Assembly (NCBI GenBank): GCA_900547655.1 | Contig: URHQ01000010.1 | Span: 1 to 35,682, forward strand | DNA: 35,682 bases | Source of the DNA: an uncultured Collinsella sp. | GTDB taxonomy: Bacteria; Actinomycetota; Coriobacteriia; Coriobacteriales; Coriobacteriaceae | Direction: 5' to 3' | Part shown: positions 7,936 through 16,936 of the stretch, piece by piece | Numbering within the stretch: the first letter of the stretch is position 1 | Layout of the letters: each line of letters begins with the position of its first letter | Position numbers and translations under genes: made by a program | Notes under the pieces: generated by a model | Database searches by the model: none | What the model was told of the DNA's origin: nothing | Seen by the model: only the letters and a program-made list of their open reading frames with translations

Positions 7936-8856
7936 ATGGCAGAGAACAAGATTCAGCTCACCAAGGCTGACCGCAAGAAGGTTTGCTTCCGTCATCAGTT
8001 CCTTCAGGGCTCGTGGAACTACGAGCGTATGCAGAATGGCGGCTGGTGCTTCGCAATGATCCCTGCGATCAAGAAGCTCTACACCAGCAAGGATGACCAG
8101 ATTGCCGCTCTTAAGCGCCACCTGGAGTTCTATAACACCCATCCCTATGTTTCCGCCCCCGTCATTGGCGTTACCCTCGCTCTCGAGGAGGAGCGCGCCA
8201 ACGGTGCTCCGATTGACGACGTCGCCATTCAGGGCGTCAAGGTCGGTATGATGGGCCCGCTCGCCGGCGTCGGCGACCCCGCCTTCTGGTTCACCCTTCG
8301 CCCGATTCTGGGCGCTCTGGGCGCTTCCCTGGCCCTGTCCGGCAGCATCGCCGGTCCGCTGCTGTTCTTCTTCGCGTGGAACATCATCCGTTACGCCTTC
8401 CTGTGGTACACGCAGGAGTTTGGCTACAAGGTCGGCTCCTCCATCGCCAAGGACCTCTCCGGCGGTCTGATGGGCAAGGTCACCGAGGGTGCTTCCATCC
8501 TTGGTATGTTCATCATCGGCGCCCTGGTCGAGCGCTGGGTGTCCATCTCCTTCACCCCGGTCGTCTCCAAGGTCACGCAGTCTGCTGGCGCCTTTATCGA
8601 CTGGGCTAACCTGCCCTCCGGTTCCGAGGGTGTCAAGGAAGCACTGACGATGTATAACTCCATCGGCGGTACTGCCCTTGATCAGGTCAAGGTCACTACG
8701 CTTCAGGCCAACCTCGATCAGCTCATCCCCGGCCTTGCCGCCGTGTGCCTGACCCTGCTGGTTTGCAAGCTCCTCAAGAAGAAGGTCAGCCCGATCGTCA
8801 TCATCCTGGCCCTCTTCGCCGTCGGCATCATCGGTCGCGTCTGCGGCTTCATGTAA
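7936..8856 (+). CDS. manZ: PTS mannose-family membrane subunit IID
   Basis: 306 residues from ATG 7936; GGGGAG lies eight bases upstream. An earlier in-frame GTG at 7927 lies inside the ribosome site and is less likely. It has the large cytoplasmic N-terminal part typical of IID (FLQGSWNYERMQNGGW, then PAIKKLY), the conserved GVKVGMMGPLAGVGDPAFW stretch (about residues 95-113), and hydrophobic segments toward the C-terminus. It partners IIC in the membrane complex. It is followed by a strong terminator that overlaps the leader of the next gene. Confidence 0.93.
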   Translation: MAENKIQLTKADRKKVCFRHQFLQGSWNYERMQNGGWCFAMIPAIKKLYTSKDDQIAALKRHLEFYNTHPYVSAPVIGVTLALEEERANGAPIDDVAIQGVKVGMMGPLAGVGDPAFWFTLRPILGALGASLALSGSIAGPLLFFFAWNIIRYAFLWYTQEFGYKVGSSIAKDLSGGLMGKVTEGASILGMFIIGALVERWVSISFTPVVSKVTQSAGAFIDWANLPSGSEGVKEALTMYNSIGGTALDQVKVTTLQANLDQLIPGLAAVCLTLLVCKLLKKKVSPIVIILALFAVGIIGRVCGFM

Positions 8857-8912
8857 GCGCGCTTCGGTTTAAGACCGAGAGTTGCTAGGCAAGGGCTTTT
8901 GAGCCATTGAAA

Positions 8913-8948
8913 CGGACCGCACCCGGTGGGTACACTGGATGCGGTCCG
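8913..8948 (+). terminator. Terminator after the PTS genes
   Basis: CGGACCGCA (8913-8921) pairs with TGCGGTCCG (8940-8948) and is followed by ATTGTTTTATTT. It lies only 28 bases before the DUF956 start, so that gene is either reached by read-through or controlled at this point. Confidence 0.75.
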
Positions 8949-8976
8949 ATTGTTTTATTTGGAGGGCGAGGCGCGC

Positions 8977-9375
8977 ATGGCGCAATCTCAGAACAGCACG
9001 GTCGATCTGGCAACGCCGGCAACCTGCCTGATGGGGCTTACCAGCCACGGCAACGTGATGGTGGGCAATAAGGCGTTTGAGTACTATAACGAGCGCAATC
9101 CCGAGGATTATATTCAAATTCCGTGGGACGAGGTCGACTATATCGCCGCCGAGGTTTTGCGCGGCACCAAGAAGATCACGCGTTTTGCCATCTTTACCAA
9201 GGATAACGGTCACTTTACGTTTTCGACGCGCGACGACAAAGAGACGCTTCGTGCGGTCCGCAAGTACGTCGACGAGGACAAGCTCGTGCGCTCGCCCGAC
9301 TTTATCGATGTGACGGCCAAGGGCGCCAAGAGCATCCCCTCCGTTATCAAAAACCTCTTCCACAAAGGCAACTAG
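8977..9375 (+). CDS. DUF956 family protein (ManO-like), mannose PTS partner
   Basis: 132 residues from ATG 8977, preceded by GGAGGGCGAGG. The sequence matches the DUF956 pattern: a small soluble protein (early ATCLMGLTSHGNVMVGNKAFEY-type region, then PWDEVDYIAAEV). Its gene almost always follows mannose-type PTS genes; the lactobacillal homologue is called ManO and is thought to modulate PTS expression. The longer frame starting at 8926 would begin inside the terminator stem and lacks a ribosome site. The exact role remains unproven. Confidence 0.8.
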   Translation: MAQSQNSTVDLATPATCLMGLTSHGNVMVGNKAFEYYNERNPEDYIQIPWDEVDYIAAEVLRGTKKITRFAIFTKDNGHFTFSTRDDKETLRAVRKYVDEDKLVRSPDFIDVTAKGAKSIPSVIKNLFHKGN

Positions 9376-9383
9376 CTCCTCAT

Positions 9384-9452
9384 AAGTTGCGGTGAAATAG
9401 TTCCTAAATACGGCTTTAGATGCTTTAGGCAAGAACTATTCCACCGCAACTT
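9384..9452. repeat. Long inverted repeat with 20-bp arms
   Basis: Arms at 9384-9403 and 9433-9452 are complementary except for one position, with a 29-base loop. No T-tract follows on the plus strand. Such stand-alone palindromes between genes look like a dispersed repeat (REP-like), although the element could also mark the end of the PTS unit. Confidence 0.7.
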
Positions 9453-9510
9453 CGAAGTCTAGTCATGCGACGTATGGCGATGCAGTAAATCTGCTACACT
9501 AGTACAACAT

Positions 9511-9586
9511 GCCTCCGTAGCTCAGGGGATAGAGCACCGCTCTCCTAAAGCGGGTGTCGACGGTTCGAATCCGCCCGGGGGCACCA
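9511..9586 (+). tRNA. tRNA-Arg (anticodon CCU), CCA encoded
   Basis: A full cloverleaf can be drawn. The acceptor GCCTCCG pairs with CGGGGGC (one T-G). The D-loop has AGCTCAGGGGATAGAGC. The anticodon stem CCGCT/AGCGG encloses the loop CTCCTAA (anticodon CCT). The T-arm has GGTTCGAATCC, and the gene ends in CCA. A -10-like TACACT lies at 9495-9500. Confidence 0.97.
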
Positions 9587-9596
9587 GAGGAATATC

Positions 9597-9625
9597 GAGC
9601 CCGGTACCGCTATGGTGCCGGGCTC
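9597..9625 (+). terminator. tRNA terminator
   Basis: GAGCCCGGTACC (9597-9608) pairs with GGTGCCGGGCTC (9614-9625) around a 5-base loop with one G-T pair, followed by TTCTGGTT. Confidence 0.7.
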
Positions 9626-9653
9626 TTCTGGTTCATGTCATGTCAAAAACGAA

Positions 9654-9684
9654 GCGCCCGCTTGCTGGGGGAGCAAGCGGGCGC
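9654..9684 (-). terminator. Terminator of the leftward kinase/cell-wall operon
   Basis: A perfect 13-bp stem (9654-9666 with 9672-9684) and 5-base loop. On the minus strand it is followed by TTCGTTTTTGACATG. It lies about 50 bases after the PASTA-kinase stop. Confidence 0.85.
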
Positions 9685-9736
9685 CTGTGAGCGAATATGT
9701 TTGCGGCGAGAGCCGTGATGAGCGGTGGGGTGGCGA

Positions 9737-11698
9737 CTAGTTGGTCGTACCGGAATCGTCGCCCGTGCCCGAGCCAGAGCCAGAGCCCGAGCCAGAAAGT
9801 GCGACTGTTAGCGTGATCGTGCTGTCGGTGGACTGCTTGCCGGTGGGGGAGACACCCGTAACGGTGGCGTTTTCGTTGCCGCTCACAGGGTTGCCGTTCT
9901 GATCGCAGAATGCGATGTTGTAGAACCCGGCGTTGTTGAGCGCGGTGACGGCGGCGGAGATGCTCTTGCCGTACAGGTTGCCCGGGACGCTGGCCTTGCC
10001 GGACTTCTTGGCGATGACGACGGTGATCGTGGCGCCGGGCTTCTGCTTGCCGCTGGGGTTCCAGCTAATGACGGTGCCCTCGGTGACGGAATCGTTCTCC
10101 TGGTAGCTCACGTTGACGCCAAAACCGGCCATGTCGAGAGCGTTGCGTGCCTGGGCCTCGGTCATGTCGGTCAGATCGGGGACGGAGGTGGTGTCAGGAC
10201 CGCTGGAGACCTTATACGAGATGGTCGTGCCCTTCTCGACTTCCTTGCCGGCATCAGTGCCCTGCTCAAAGACCTGGCCTTCGTCGGCCTCGTTGGCCTC
10301 CTCGGTTGCGTTGCCCTTCAGGCCCACGCTTGCCAGCGCGGCCTCGGCCTGGTCCTTGGTTAGGCCGACGAGCTGCGGAACCTCAACTTTCTCGGAGGGC
10401 TTGGGGCCCTTGGAGATCACCAGGTTAACCTTGGAGCCCTTGGGCTTCTTAGTGTTGCCGTTGGGGGTCTGCTCGGCAACTTTGCCCTCGTCGACATCGT
10501 CGTTATAGCTCTGGTCGACAGTTCCGACCTCAAGGCCGGCCTCCTTGATCAGCTCGATAGCGGTCTGCTGGTCCTTGTTAAGCACATCGGGCACCGTAAC
10601 CTGCTCGCCCCCAAAGAGCCCGGTGGCGAAGGCCACCACAACGCCAACCACGGCGATTGCGGCGACCACGGCGGCGATAATCTTGTTCTTGTTGGACTTG
10701 GGCTGATCGACCTCGTAGGAACCGGTGGAACCCGAGACGGCGCTGCGGGGGTTGGTCTGTCCGCTTACGCCCGATACGGGGCGAACCATAGCGCGCGTGG
10801 AGTCAGACAGCTCACGGGTCTTGGTGGCGCCCAGGTCGCCCGCGGCACCGATGATGCGCGTGGGCTCGGAGACGTTGACGGCGCGACCGGACAGGTAGTT
10901 GTTGAGCACCTGGCGCAGCTCGTCTGCCGTCTGGAAGCGGTTCGCCGGGTCCTTCTCCATGCACTTGAGGATGATGCGCTCCAGATCGGCGTCGACGCCG
11001 GAGTTGATCTGGCTCGGCGGAACCGGCAGTTCGTTTACCTGCTTGAGCGCAACCGAGATGGCGTCGTCACCGTCAAAGGGGACGCGACCGGTGGCGCACT
11101 CGTACATCACGACGCCCAGGGAGTAGATATCCGAAGTGGGACCGAGGTCCTGGCCGCGCGTTTGCTCGGGGCTTACGTAGTGGGCGGTGCCCAGTACATT
11201 GTTGTCCTGCGTGAGGTGGCTGTTCTTTGCGCGCGCGATGCCAAAGTCCATGACCTTGATGTTGCCGTCGGGCAGCACCATGATGTTTTGCGGCTTAATG
11301 TCGCGGTGGATGATCTCGTGCTTGTGGGCGACCGAAAGCGCGGAGCTGATCTGCGAGCCGATCTGCGCGACCTTCTTTGGATCGAGGGCGCCGTGGCTCT
11401 TGATGCCGCTCTTAAGGTCGGTACCGCGCAGGTACTCCATGACGATGTAGTAGGTATCGCCATCCTTGCCCCAATCGTAGACGCCCACGATATAGGGGGA
11501 GGAGAGACCTGCTGCTGCCTGGGCCTCCTGCTTAAAGCGGGCGGCGAAGGTGGCGTCGCCGGCATACTGCGGCAGCATGATCTTGACGGCAACCGTGCGG
11601 TCGAGGACCTGATCTTGCGCACGGAAGACGGTCGCCATGCCGCCCGTTCCCACCTTATCCTTGAGGAGGTATCTTCCCCCGAGGACCCTCTGTTCCAT
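9737..11698 (-). CDS. pknB: PASTA-domain Ser/Thr protein kinase (PknB/StkP type)
   Basis: 653 residues from ATG 11698 with GGAGCAGGA upstream. The kinase domain covers residues 10-270: glycine loop GTGGMATV, Lys39, catalytic loop HRDIKPQN (131-138), DFG (151-153) and SPEQ. A Pro/Ser-rich juxtamembrane stretch leads to one membrane span (about 339-361). The outside part has four PASTA repeats (about 366-650), which bind peptidoglycan fragments or lipid II in this family, and a Gly/Ser tail. It senses cell-wall state and phosphorylates division and wall-synthesis proteins. It is the last gene of the leftward operon, 132 bases after the SEDS-PBP gene; the PP2C protein of the same operon is the expected opposing phosphatase. 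Confidence 0.95.
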   Translation of the reverse strand: MEQRVLGGRYLLKDKVGTGGMATVFRAQDQVLDRTVAVKIMLPQYAGDATFAARFKQEAQAAAGLSSPYIVGVYDWGKDGDTYYIVMEYLRGTDLKSGIKSHGALDPKKVAQIGSQISSALSVAHKHEIIHRDIKPQNIMVLPDGNIKVMDFGIARAKNSHLTQDNNVLGTAHYVSPEQTRGQDLGPTSDIYSLGVVMYECATGRVPFDGDDAISVALKQVNELPVPPSQINSGVDADLERIILKCMEKDPANRFQTADELRQVLNNYLSGRAVNVSEPTRIIGAAGDLGATKTRELSDSTRAMVRPVSGVSGQTNPRSAVSGSTGSYEVDQPKSNKNKIIAAVVAAIAVVGVVVAFATGLFGGEQVTVPDVLNKDQQTAIELIKEAGLEVGTVDQSYNDDVDEGKVAEQTPNGNTKKPKGSKVNLVISKGPKPSEKVEVPQLVGLTKDQAEAALASVGLKGNATEEANEADEGQVFEQGTDAGKEVEKGTTISYKVSSGPDTTSVPDLTDMTEAQARNALDMAGFGVNVSYQENDSVTEGTVISWNPSGKQKPGATITVVIAKKSGKASVPGNLYGKSISAAVTALNNAGFYNIAFCDQNGNPVSGNENATVTGVSPTGKQSTDSTITLTVALSGSGSGSGSGTGDDSGTTN

Positions 11699-11830
11699 TC
11701 CTGCTCCTAACTAACTTATTCGCTCAACGATGTGTGTAGTACCAAATCTATGGCCGCTGGGACCGCGTGGCGCCTTGCCGCTAGCTCATCGGCCGCGGCG
11801 CGCCCCAAGTATCCGCTTCGATCACAGGCA

Positions 11831-14701
11831 TCACGCTCCTTGGGCGGCAAGTGCCGCGGTCAGGACGATGCCGGCGATTTTGGCTGCCGTGACGTCGTGT
11901 TTGTCGTAATCCTCCAAGGCCACCGAGATGGCGACCGTGGGTGAATCGTAAGGTGCGAAGCCGACGAACATCGAGTTGACGTTGGTGCCGCCGGTCTCGG
12001 CCGATCCAGTCTTGCCGGCGACCTTGACGCCCGGAATCTGGGCATCGGTGCCGGTGCCGGACTGGACAACCGCGAGCATGGCCTGCTTGACCTGATCGGC
12101 CGTGGTGGCGCTGACGGCCTGGCCGAGCGAGCGGGATTGCGTGGTCTTGACCACGGTTCCGTCGGGGGCGAGCACCTGGGCCACGAAGAACGGGTCCATG
12201 ACCACGCCGCTGTTGGCGATGGCCGCCGCTATCACGCAGTTTTGCATGACGGTGGTCTGCGGACCTGGCGTGTGGTCCATGCCGACAGGCTGGCCGGCGC
12301 CTGCCCAGGCGGTCTCCCACTCGGTCATGAGCGAGGGGTCGGCCATGATGGAGGCCGCGGTGGTCAGGTCCTGACCGAGTTTTTGGCCGTAACCAAAGGC
12401 GTTGGCAAACTGGACGAGCGAGCTAGCGCCGATCTCGTTGGCCACCTGGCCAAAGACGACGTTGGACGACACGGCAAAGGCCTGTTGCAGGCTGATGGTA
12501 CCGTAGCTCTCGTTGGCGTCATTGGTGACCGGCGCGTTGCCGATATCCATGGAGCCGGGCGCCTGGTACGTGCTGGTAAGGCTGGCGGTGCCGGTTTCGA
12601 GCGCCGCGGAGAGTGTGACGACCTTAAAGGTCGAGCCCGGGGTATAGAGAGCGTCCATGGCGCGGTCGTACATGGAGCCGTCCTCGCCACCGCCCGACTG
12701 CATCAGGGCATCGATGTTGGTGTTGTCATAGGTGGGCGAGCTTGCGCATGCGAGGACCGCGCCGGTGCGCGGATCCATAACCACCACGGCGCCCTTAAAG
12801 CCCTTGAGTGCCTGCTCGGCAGCCGTCTGGATGCGCGAGTCGATGGTGAGCTTGGCGGTGTTGCCCGGCTGGGTCTGGCCCGCGAGCGACGCGATGGCAT
12901 TGTTCCAGCTGGAGTAGTCCTTAGAACCGGTGAGCGTGTCGTTCATGACGCTCTCGATGGCGGTGGTGCCATACTGCTGGCTCACGTAGCCAACCACGTG
13001 CGCTGCCAGGTTACCGTTGGGGTAGGAGCGTACGTAGGTGCCGTCCTCCTGCTGCAGCGACTCGGCCAGCGTCACGCCGTCGGACGTGATGATGGAGCCG
13101 CGCTGGATGTACTTGGAGCGGGCGATGGTGTGGTTGTTGGTCGGCATGTCCTGATAGTCCTTGGCCTTGATGACCTGGACATAGGTGAGGTTGCCGATAA
13201 GGATGGCGAACAGCGCCGTAAAGGCGAGCACCGCACGGGTTAGACGGTTGGCGAGCGCCACGCGGCCGAGCACACCGGATTCAGGCGTGTCGAGCAGGCG
13301 ACGGCGCATGCGCGAGCCGACGGAATGGCTACCGCTGCCGTAGGAAGACGAGGTGGCAAAGCGCGTGCCCGTCGGGGCGGCGGCAGATGCGACCTGATCA
13401 TCGGTGATGGCGGCCATGGTGCCGGTGCCGGTAAGCTCGGCCTCGCGTCCGGTCGCCTCGTCACCGGCGCGCAGCAGGAGCGCGACGATGATAAAGCTCG
13501 CCAGCAGAGAGGAGCCGCCCTGGCTCATAAAGGGCAGGGTGACGCCGGTCAGCGGGATCAGGCGGGTAACGCCGCCAACGATCAAGAAGGCCTGGAAGCT
13601 GATGGCTGCCGTAAGACCGGTGGCGCTAAAGGCGGCAAGGTCGGACTTTGCGCGGGCAGCTGTGGTCAGGCCACGCACGGCAAAGAGCATAAACAGGATG
13701 AGCACGGCGCCGCCGCCCAAAAGACCCATCTCCTCGCCGATGGCCGAGAAGATAAAGTCGGACTCGACGACGGGGATGTTGTTGGCCATCCCGTTGCCGA
13801 TGCCAACGCCGACCAGACCGCCGTCGGCAAGCGAGAAGAGCGACTGGACAATCTGGTAGCCCTGGCCCTGGGCGTCCTTAAACGGATCGACCCAAACCTG
13901 GAAACGCACCTGAACGTGCGACAGGAACTTGTAGGCGCCCACGGCTCCAACGGCTAAGAGCGCAAGGCCGATAACGACATACGAAAAGCGCCCCGTGGCA
14001 ACGTAGAGCATCAGCAAGAAGATGGTGTAGAACAGCACGGCCGAACCCAGGTCGCGTTCGAAGACGACGACGAGCAGGCACACACCCCACACGGCAAACA
14101 GCGGCAGCAGCAGTCGCAGACGAGGGATCTTAAAGCCCAGGATCTTGCGGTTGGAGATGGAGAGCAGCTCGCGGTTCTCGGCTAGGTAGCCGGCCAGGAA
14201 CAGGACGATAAAGACCTTGGCGAACTCGCCAGGCTGGATGGTAAAGCCCGCGATGCGAATCCACAGCTTGGAGCCCGAGATCGTGGTGCCGATAAAGATG
14301 GGCAGCATCAGCAGGATGATGCCGATAATGCCAAAGGTGTACTTGTAGCGCATGACCACGTCGAGGTTTTTGACCAGTGCAAGCGTTCCCACCATCAGGG
14401 CCACCGAGACAAACAGGATGATGAGCTGTGAGATGGCGAGAGCGGGGGCGAGACGCGTCACGAACGTGATGCCGATGCCCGAAAGTATAAATACGATGGG
14501 TAGGATGGCGGGGTCGGCGCCGGGCGCCAAGATGCGCACGGCGATATGTGCCGCGGCGAAGGCGGCAAAGAGGCCGATCGGCACGGCGAGCGTCTCAAAG
14601 GAGATGGCAGCGCCCGCGGTGAGGACGTACATCGCATACAGCAGGATGACGGGGAACGCCGAGGCGATGAGCAAGAGCAGCTCGGTGTTGCGGCGACTCA
14701 T
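11831..14701 (-). CDS. SEDS glycosyltransferase fused to penicillin-binding transpeptidase
   Basis: 956 residues from ATG 14701, eight bases after GGGAG (a GTG at 14710 overlaps that site). Residues about 1-430 are an FtsW/RodA-type (SEDS) membrane glycosyltransferase with about ten spans, the VESDFIFSAIGEE motif holding the catalytic Asp, and the FMSQGGSSLLAS loop. After a linker and another membrane span near residue 500 comes a class B PBP: dimerisation region, then the transpeptidase with SxxK (S690, GSTFK), SxN (S745-S746-N747) and KTG (897-899). In most bacteria these are two proteins that form a complex and polymerise then crosslink peptidoglycan; here one chain holds both. It sits between the PP2C and PASTA-kinase genes, where mycobacteria have separate rodA and pbpA. 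Confidence 0.93.
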   Translation of the reverse strand: MSRRNTELLLLIASAFPVILLYAMYVLTAGAAISFETLAVPIGLFAAFAAAHIAVRILAPGADPAILPIVFILSGIGITFVTRLAPALAISQLIILFVSVALMVGTLALVKNLDVVMRYKYTFGIIGIILLMLPIFIGTTISGSKLWIRIAGFTIQPGEFAKVFIVLFLAGYLAENRELLSISNRKILGFKIPRLRLLLPLFAVWGVCLLVVVFERDLGSAVLFYTIFLLMLYVATGRFSYVVIGLALLAVGAVGAYKFLSHVQVRFQVWVDPFKDAQGQGYQIVQSLFSLADGGLVGVGIGNGMANNIPVVESDFIFSAIGEEMGLLGGGAVLILFMLFAVRGLTTAARAKSDLAAFSATGLTAAISFQAFLIVGGVTRLIPLTGVTLPFMSQGGSSLLASFIIVALLLRAGDEATGREAELTGTGTMAAITDDQVASAAAPTGTRFATSSSYGSGSHSVGSRMRRRLLDTPESGVLGRVALANRLTRAVLAFTALFAILIGNLTYVQVIKAKDYQDMPTNNHTIARSKYIQRGSIITSDGVTLAESLQQEDGTYVRSYPNGNLAAHVVGYVSQQYGTTAIESVMNDTLTGSKDYSSWNNAIASLAGQTQPGNTAKLTIDSRIQTAAEQALKGFKGAVVVMDPRTGAVLACASSPTYDNTNIDALMQSGGGEDGSMYDRAMDALYTPGSTFKVVTLSAALETGTASLTSTYQAPGSMDIGNAPVTNDANESYGTISLQQAFAVSSNVVFGQVANEIGASSLVQFANAFGYGQKLGQDLTTAASIMADPSLMTEWETAWAGAGQPVGMDHTPGPQTTVMQNCVIAAAIANSGVVMDPFFVAQVLAPDGTVVKTTQSRSLGQAVSATTADQVKQAMLAVVQSGTGTDAQIPGVKVAGKTGSAETGGTNVNSMFVGFAPYDSPTVAISVALEDYDKHDVTAAKIAGIVLTAALAAQGA

Positions 14702-14717
14702 AAGCGGCACTCCCTTT

Positions 14718-16517
14718 CTAATTCTTATCGGAGGCTTCGGCCTCGGCGGACTGTTCGGCGGTTTTCTCGGAATCTGATTCGGAGGTCGATCCCTGATTGG
14801 TGTTGTCGCGAATCGTTTGCGCGTCGATCACCTGGCGGGTCTGCTCCTCGTCGATCTGGTGGCGGTACTTGGATATCGTGTCCTGCGCATCGTCGACACT
14901 TGTTTGCGGAATGCCCGCCTTGAGGCGGTTTTGCGTGTCTTCGGGCAGGTCGGATAGCTTGATGCTGGTTTCGCTTTCGAGCCAGTGGAGCTTGAGTCCG
15001 AGCGGCTTGCCGGGCAGGCCGCGCCAGACGGCGACATTGCCCTGGTAGGTACCCAGGTAGTACGAGCCGGTGACACCCGTGTAGGCCCAGATGCCAGCTG
15101 CCAGCACAAAGACGAGGGCCAGAATGGCGGCGATAGTAATGTTGCGGCGACGCACGCGCTGCGCCTCGCGCATAACGCCATCGTCAACCAGGTCAACGAC
15201 TACTACGGTCACGTTGTCGTGGCCGCCGGCGGCAAGCGCCGCGTCCACTAGGTTGTCGACGCAGATTTGCGCGGTTGAGGACTGCGTGGCGATGTTCTCG
15301 ATATCGCTATCGGGAATCATGCTCGAGAGGCCGTCGGAGCACAGGATCAGGCGGTCGCCTTCCTCGATATGCAGAGTGAAGTGGTCGGCATACATGGCGG
15401 GGTCCGAGCCCAGTGCGCGGGTGATGACCGAACGGTTGGGGTGGACGCGAGCCTCGTCTGCCGTGATCTCGCCAGCGTCCACGAGCTCCTCCACGTAGGA
15501 GTGGTCGCGGGTCACGCGGATGAGCGTGCCCTCGTGGAGCAGGTAGGCGCGAGAGTCGCCCACGTGGGCGATGGCGAGCGTGTCGTTTTCGATATAGGCG
15601 CAGGTGGCTGTGCAGCCCATGCCGGGCTTGCCCAGGCCGTTCAGGGCCGCCTCGATTACGGCGGCGTTGGCTGCCTCGACGGCTGCGGCCAGGCGCGCTG
15701 CGTCGGCGGACTGCGGGGCCGTCTTGGCAATAGTCTCGACGGCGATGGAAGAGGCTACCTCGCCGGCGGCGTGACCGCCCATGCCGTCGCATACGCAAAA
15801 GAGCGGCGACTGCACCAGGTAGGAATCCTCATTGTGCGGGCGCACGCAGCCAACGTCGGAGCGGGCGCCCCACATGAGTTGCGTGGTGGTACCGGCATCA
15901 TAGGTCGAGTCGGTCTCGATGCGCTCCTCGGTCAGGGGCTCAAAGCTCATGGTCGAGCCGGGGTCTTTGAGCTTGGCCTCAACGGCAGCAACGTCGATCT
16001 CGGCGGTGTCACCGGGAGAGACGGTGTCGGTCTCGGCGTTTGATTCGGAATTGTCGGTGTCCGGGGAGTCGGGCTCCTCGGACACGCGGGCGGTCGACTC
16101 GTCGTCTTGCGGGCTGACGTCTATAGGCTCGGGCGCCGGCGTAGACGCGGGCGCAACCTCGGATGCCGGGGCTATGGGAAACGCCGGCGCGGCGGGCTCG
16201 GGTGCCGCAAACACCGCAGCGCTCTCGTTGATTGCCGCGGCGACGGGCTCTGCAAAGTGAGCCGGCGCTGGGGTTGCTTCGGGCGCTGTGGGCTGTTCCG
16301 CAGCATGTGCGCCGATGGGCGCCGCTACGGCATCCTCTTCGTCCTCGTTATCGGCGAGATCCGAAATATCATGCGTTACATGCGAAAGAGGCAGGGAGAA
16401 CACGGTGTCCTCGGGCTCCACGGGTGTGGAGTCCGCCGGAGCGGCGTGGGCCGGCGCAGCTGCGGCGGCAGCCGGCGCCTCGGTCATAGTTGCGGACTTG
16501 TTCTCCTCGTCGATCAT
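14718..16517 (-). CDS. PP2C-family Ser/Thr phosphatase, membrane-anchored
   Basis: 599 residues. Residues 1-210 are a long Ala/Pro/Glu-rich, probably disordered extension not typical of PstP/Stp. The PP2C domain (about 212-455) has the metal-binding motifs VRPHNEDS, CDGMGGHAAGE (near 240), HVGDSRAYL, CSDGLS and GGHDNVTVVVV. One membrane span (about 467-490) is followed by a roughly 110-residue outside part. The start codon overlaps the fhaB stop (ATGA), so the two are translationally coupled. It should reverse phosphorylation by the PASTA kinase and by the first-gene kinase of this operon. Confidence 0.93.
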   Translation of the reverse strand: MIDEENKSATMTEAPAAAAAAPAHAAPADSTPVEPEDTVFSLPLSHVTHDISDLADNEDEEDAVAAPIGAHAAEQPTAPEATPAPAHFAEPVAAAINESAAVFAAPEPAAPAFPIAPASEVAPASTPAPEPIDVSPQDDESTARVSEEPDSPDTDNSESNAETDTVSPGDTAEIDVAAVEAKLKDPGSTMSFEPLTEERIETDSTYDAGTTTQLMWGARSDVGCVRPHNEDSYLVQSPLFCVCDGMGGHAAGEVASSIAVETIAKTAPQSADAARLAAAVEAANAAVIEAALNGLGKPGMGCTATCAYIENDTLAIAHVGDSRAYLLHEGTLIRVTRDHSYVEELVDAGEITADEARVHPNRSVITRALGSDPAMYADHFTLHIEEGDRLILCSDGLSSMIPDSDIENIATQSSTAQICVDNLVDAALAAGGHDNVTVVVVDLVDDGVMREAQRVRRRNITIAAILALVFVLAAGIWAYTGVTGSYYLGTYQGNVAVWRGLPGKPLGLKLHWLESETSIKLSDLPEDTQNRLKAGIPQTSVDDAQDTISKYRHQIDEEQTRQVIDAQTIRDNTNQGSTSESDSEKTAEQSAEAEASDKN

Positions 16518-16930
16518 CGACGGTTCACCTTCATGACCACGTCGCCAATCTGGACTTCGTCGCCCTCGCGCAGCGTCGCGGGCTCCACGAGCTGGCGGCC
16601 GTTGACGAGCGTGCCGTTAAGCGAGTTGAGGTCCTCGATGATGAGCGCCGGGCCCTGCAGCGAAAAGCGCGCATGCGAGGCCGAGACGAACGGTTCGTTG
16701 ATGCAGATGTCCGAAGATGGCGAGCGACCGACGATGACGGGGCCGAGCATGTCTACGTGGATGCCGCGGATACCGCGCGGACCCTTGTCCACATCAATCG
16801 TCCAGATAGCCGAGTCGCGGCGCTGCCCGCGCACAAGTCCCACGCCGGTCTTCATGACGGCGAACAGGAAGATATAGAGCAGGGCGACCAAGACGATGCG
16901 GCCTGCAAAAAGGACGATATCGATGTTCAT
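16514..16930 (-). CDS. fhaB: FHA-domain membrane protein FhaB
   Basis: 138 residues: one N-terminal membrane span (about 6-30), then a cytoplasmic FHA domain (about 60-136) with GRSPSSDICI, the SASHARF motif and SLNGTLVNG that form the phosphothreonine pocket. Homologues (FhaB/FipA) bind phosphorylated partners of PknB and link them to division proteins. The gene lies between fhaA (6-base gap) and the PP2C gene (4-base overlap). Confidence 0.9.
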   Translation of the reverse strand: MNIDIVLFAGRIVLVALLYIFLFAVMKTGVGLVRGQRRDSAIWTIDVDKGPRGIRGIHVDMLGPVIVGRSPSSDICINEPFVSASHARFSLQGPALIIEDLNSLNGTLVNGRQLVEPATLREGDEVQIGDVVMKVNRR

Positions 16931-16936
16931 AAGCGA

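Noticed and set aside
6012..7949. 645-codon minus-strand frame across the PTS genes
   Set aside because: Antisense shadow of the clear PTS genes, no domain and no sensible start.
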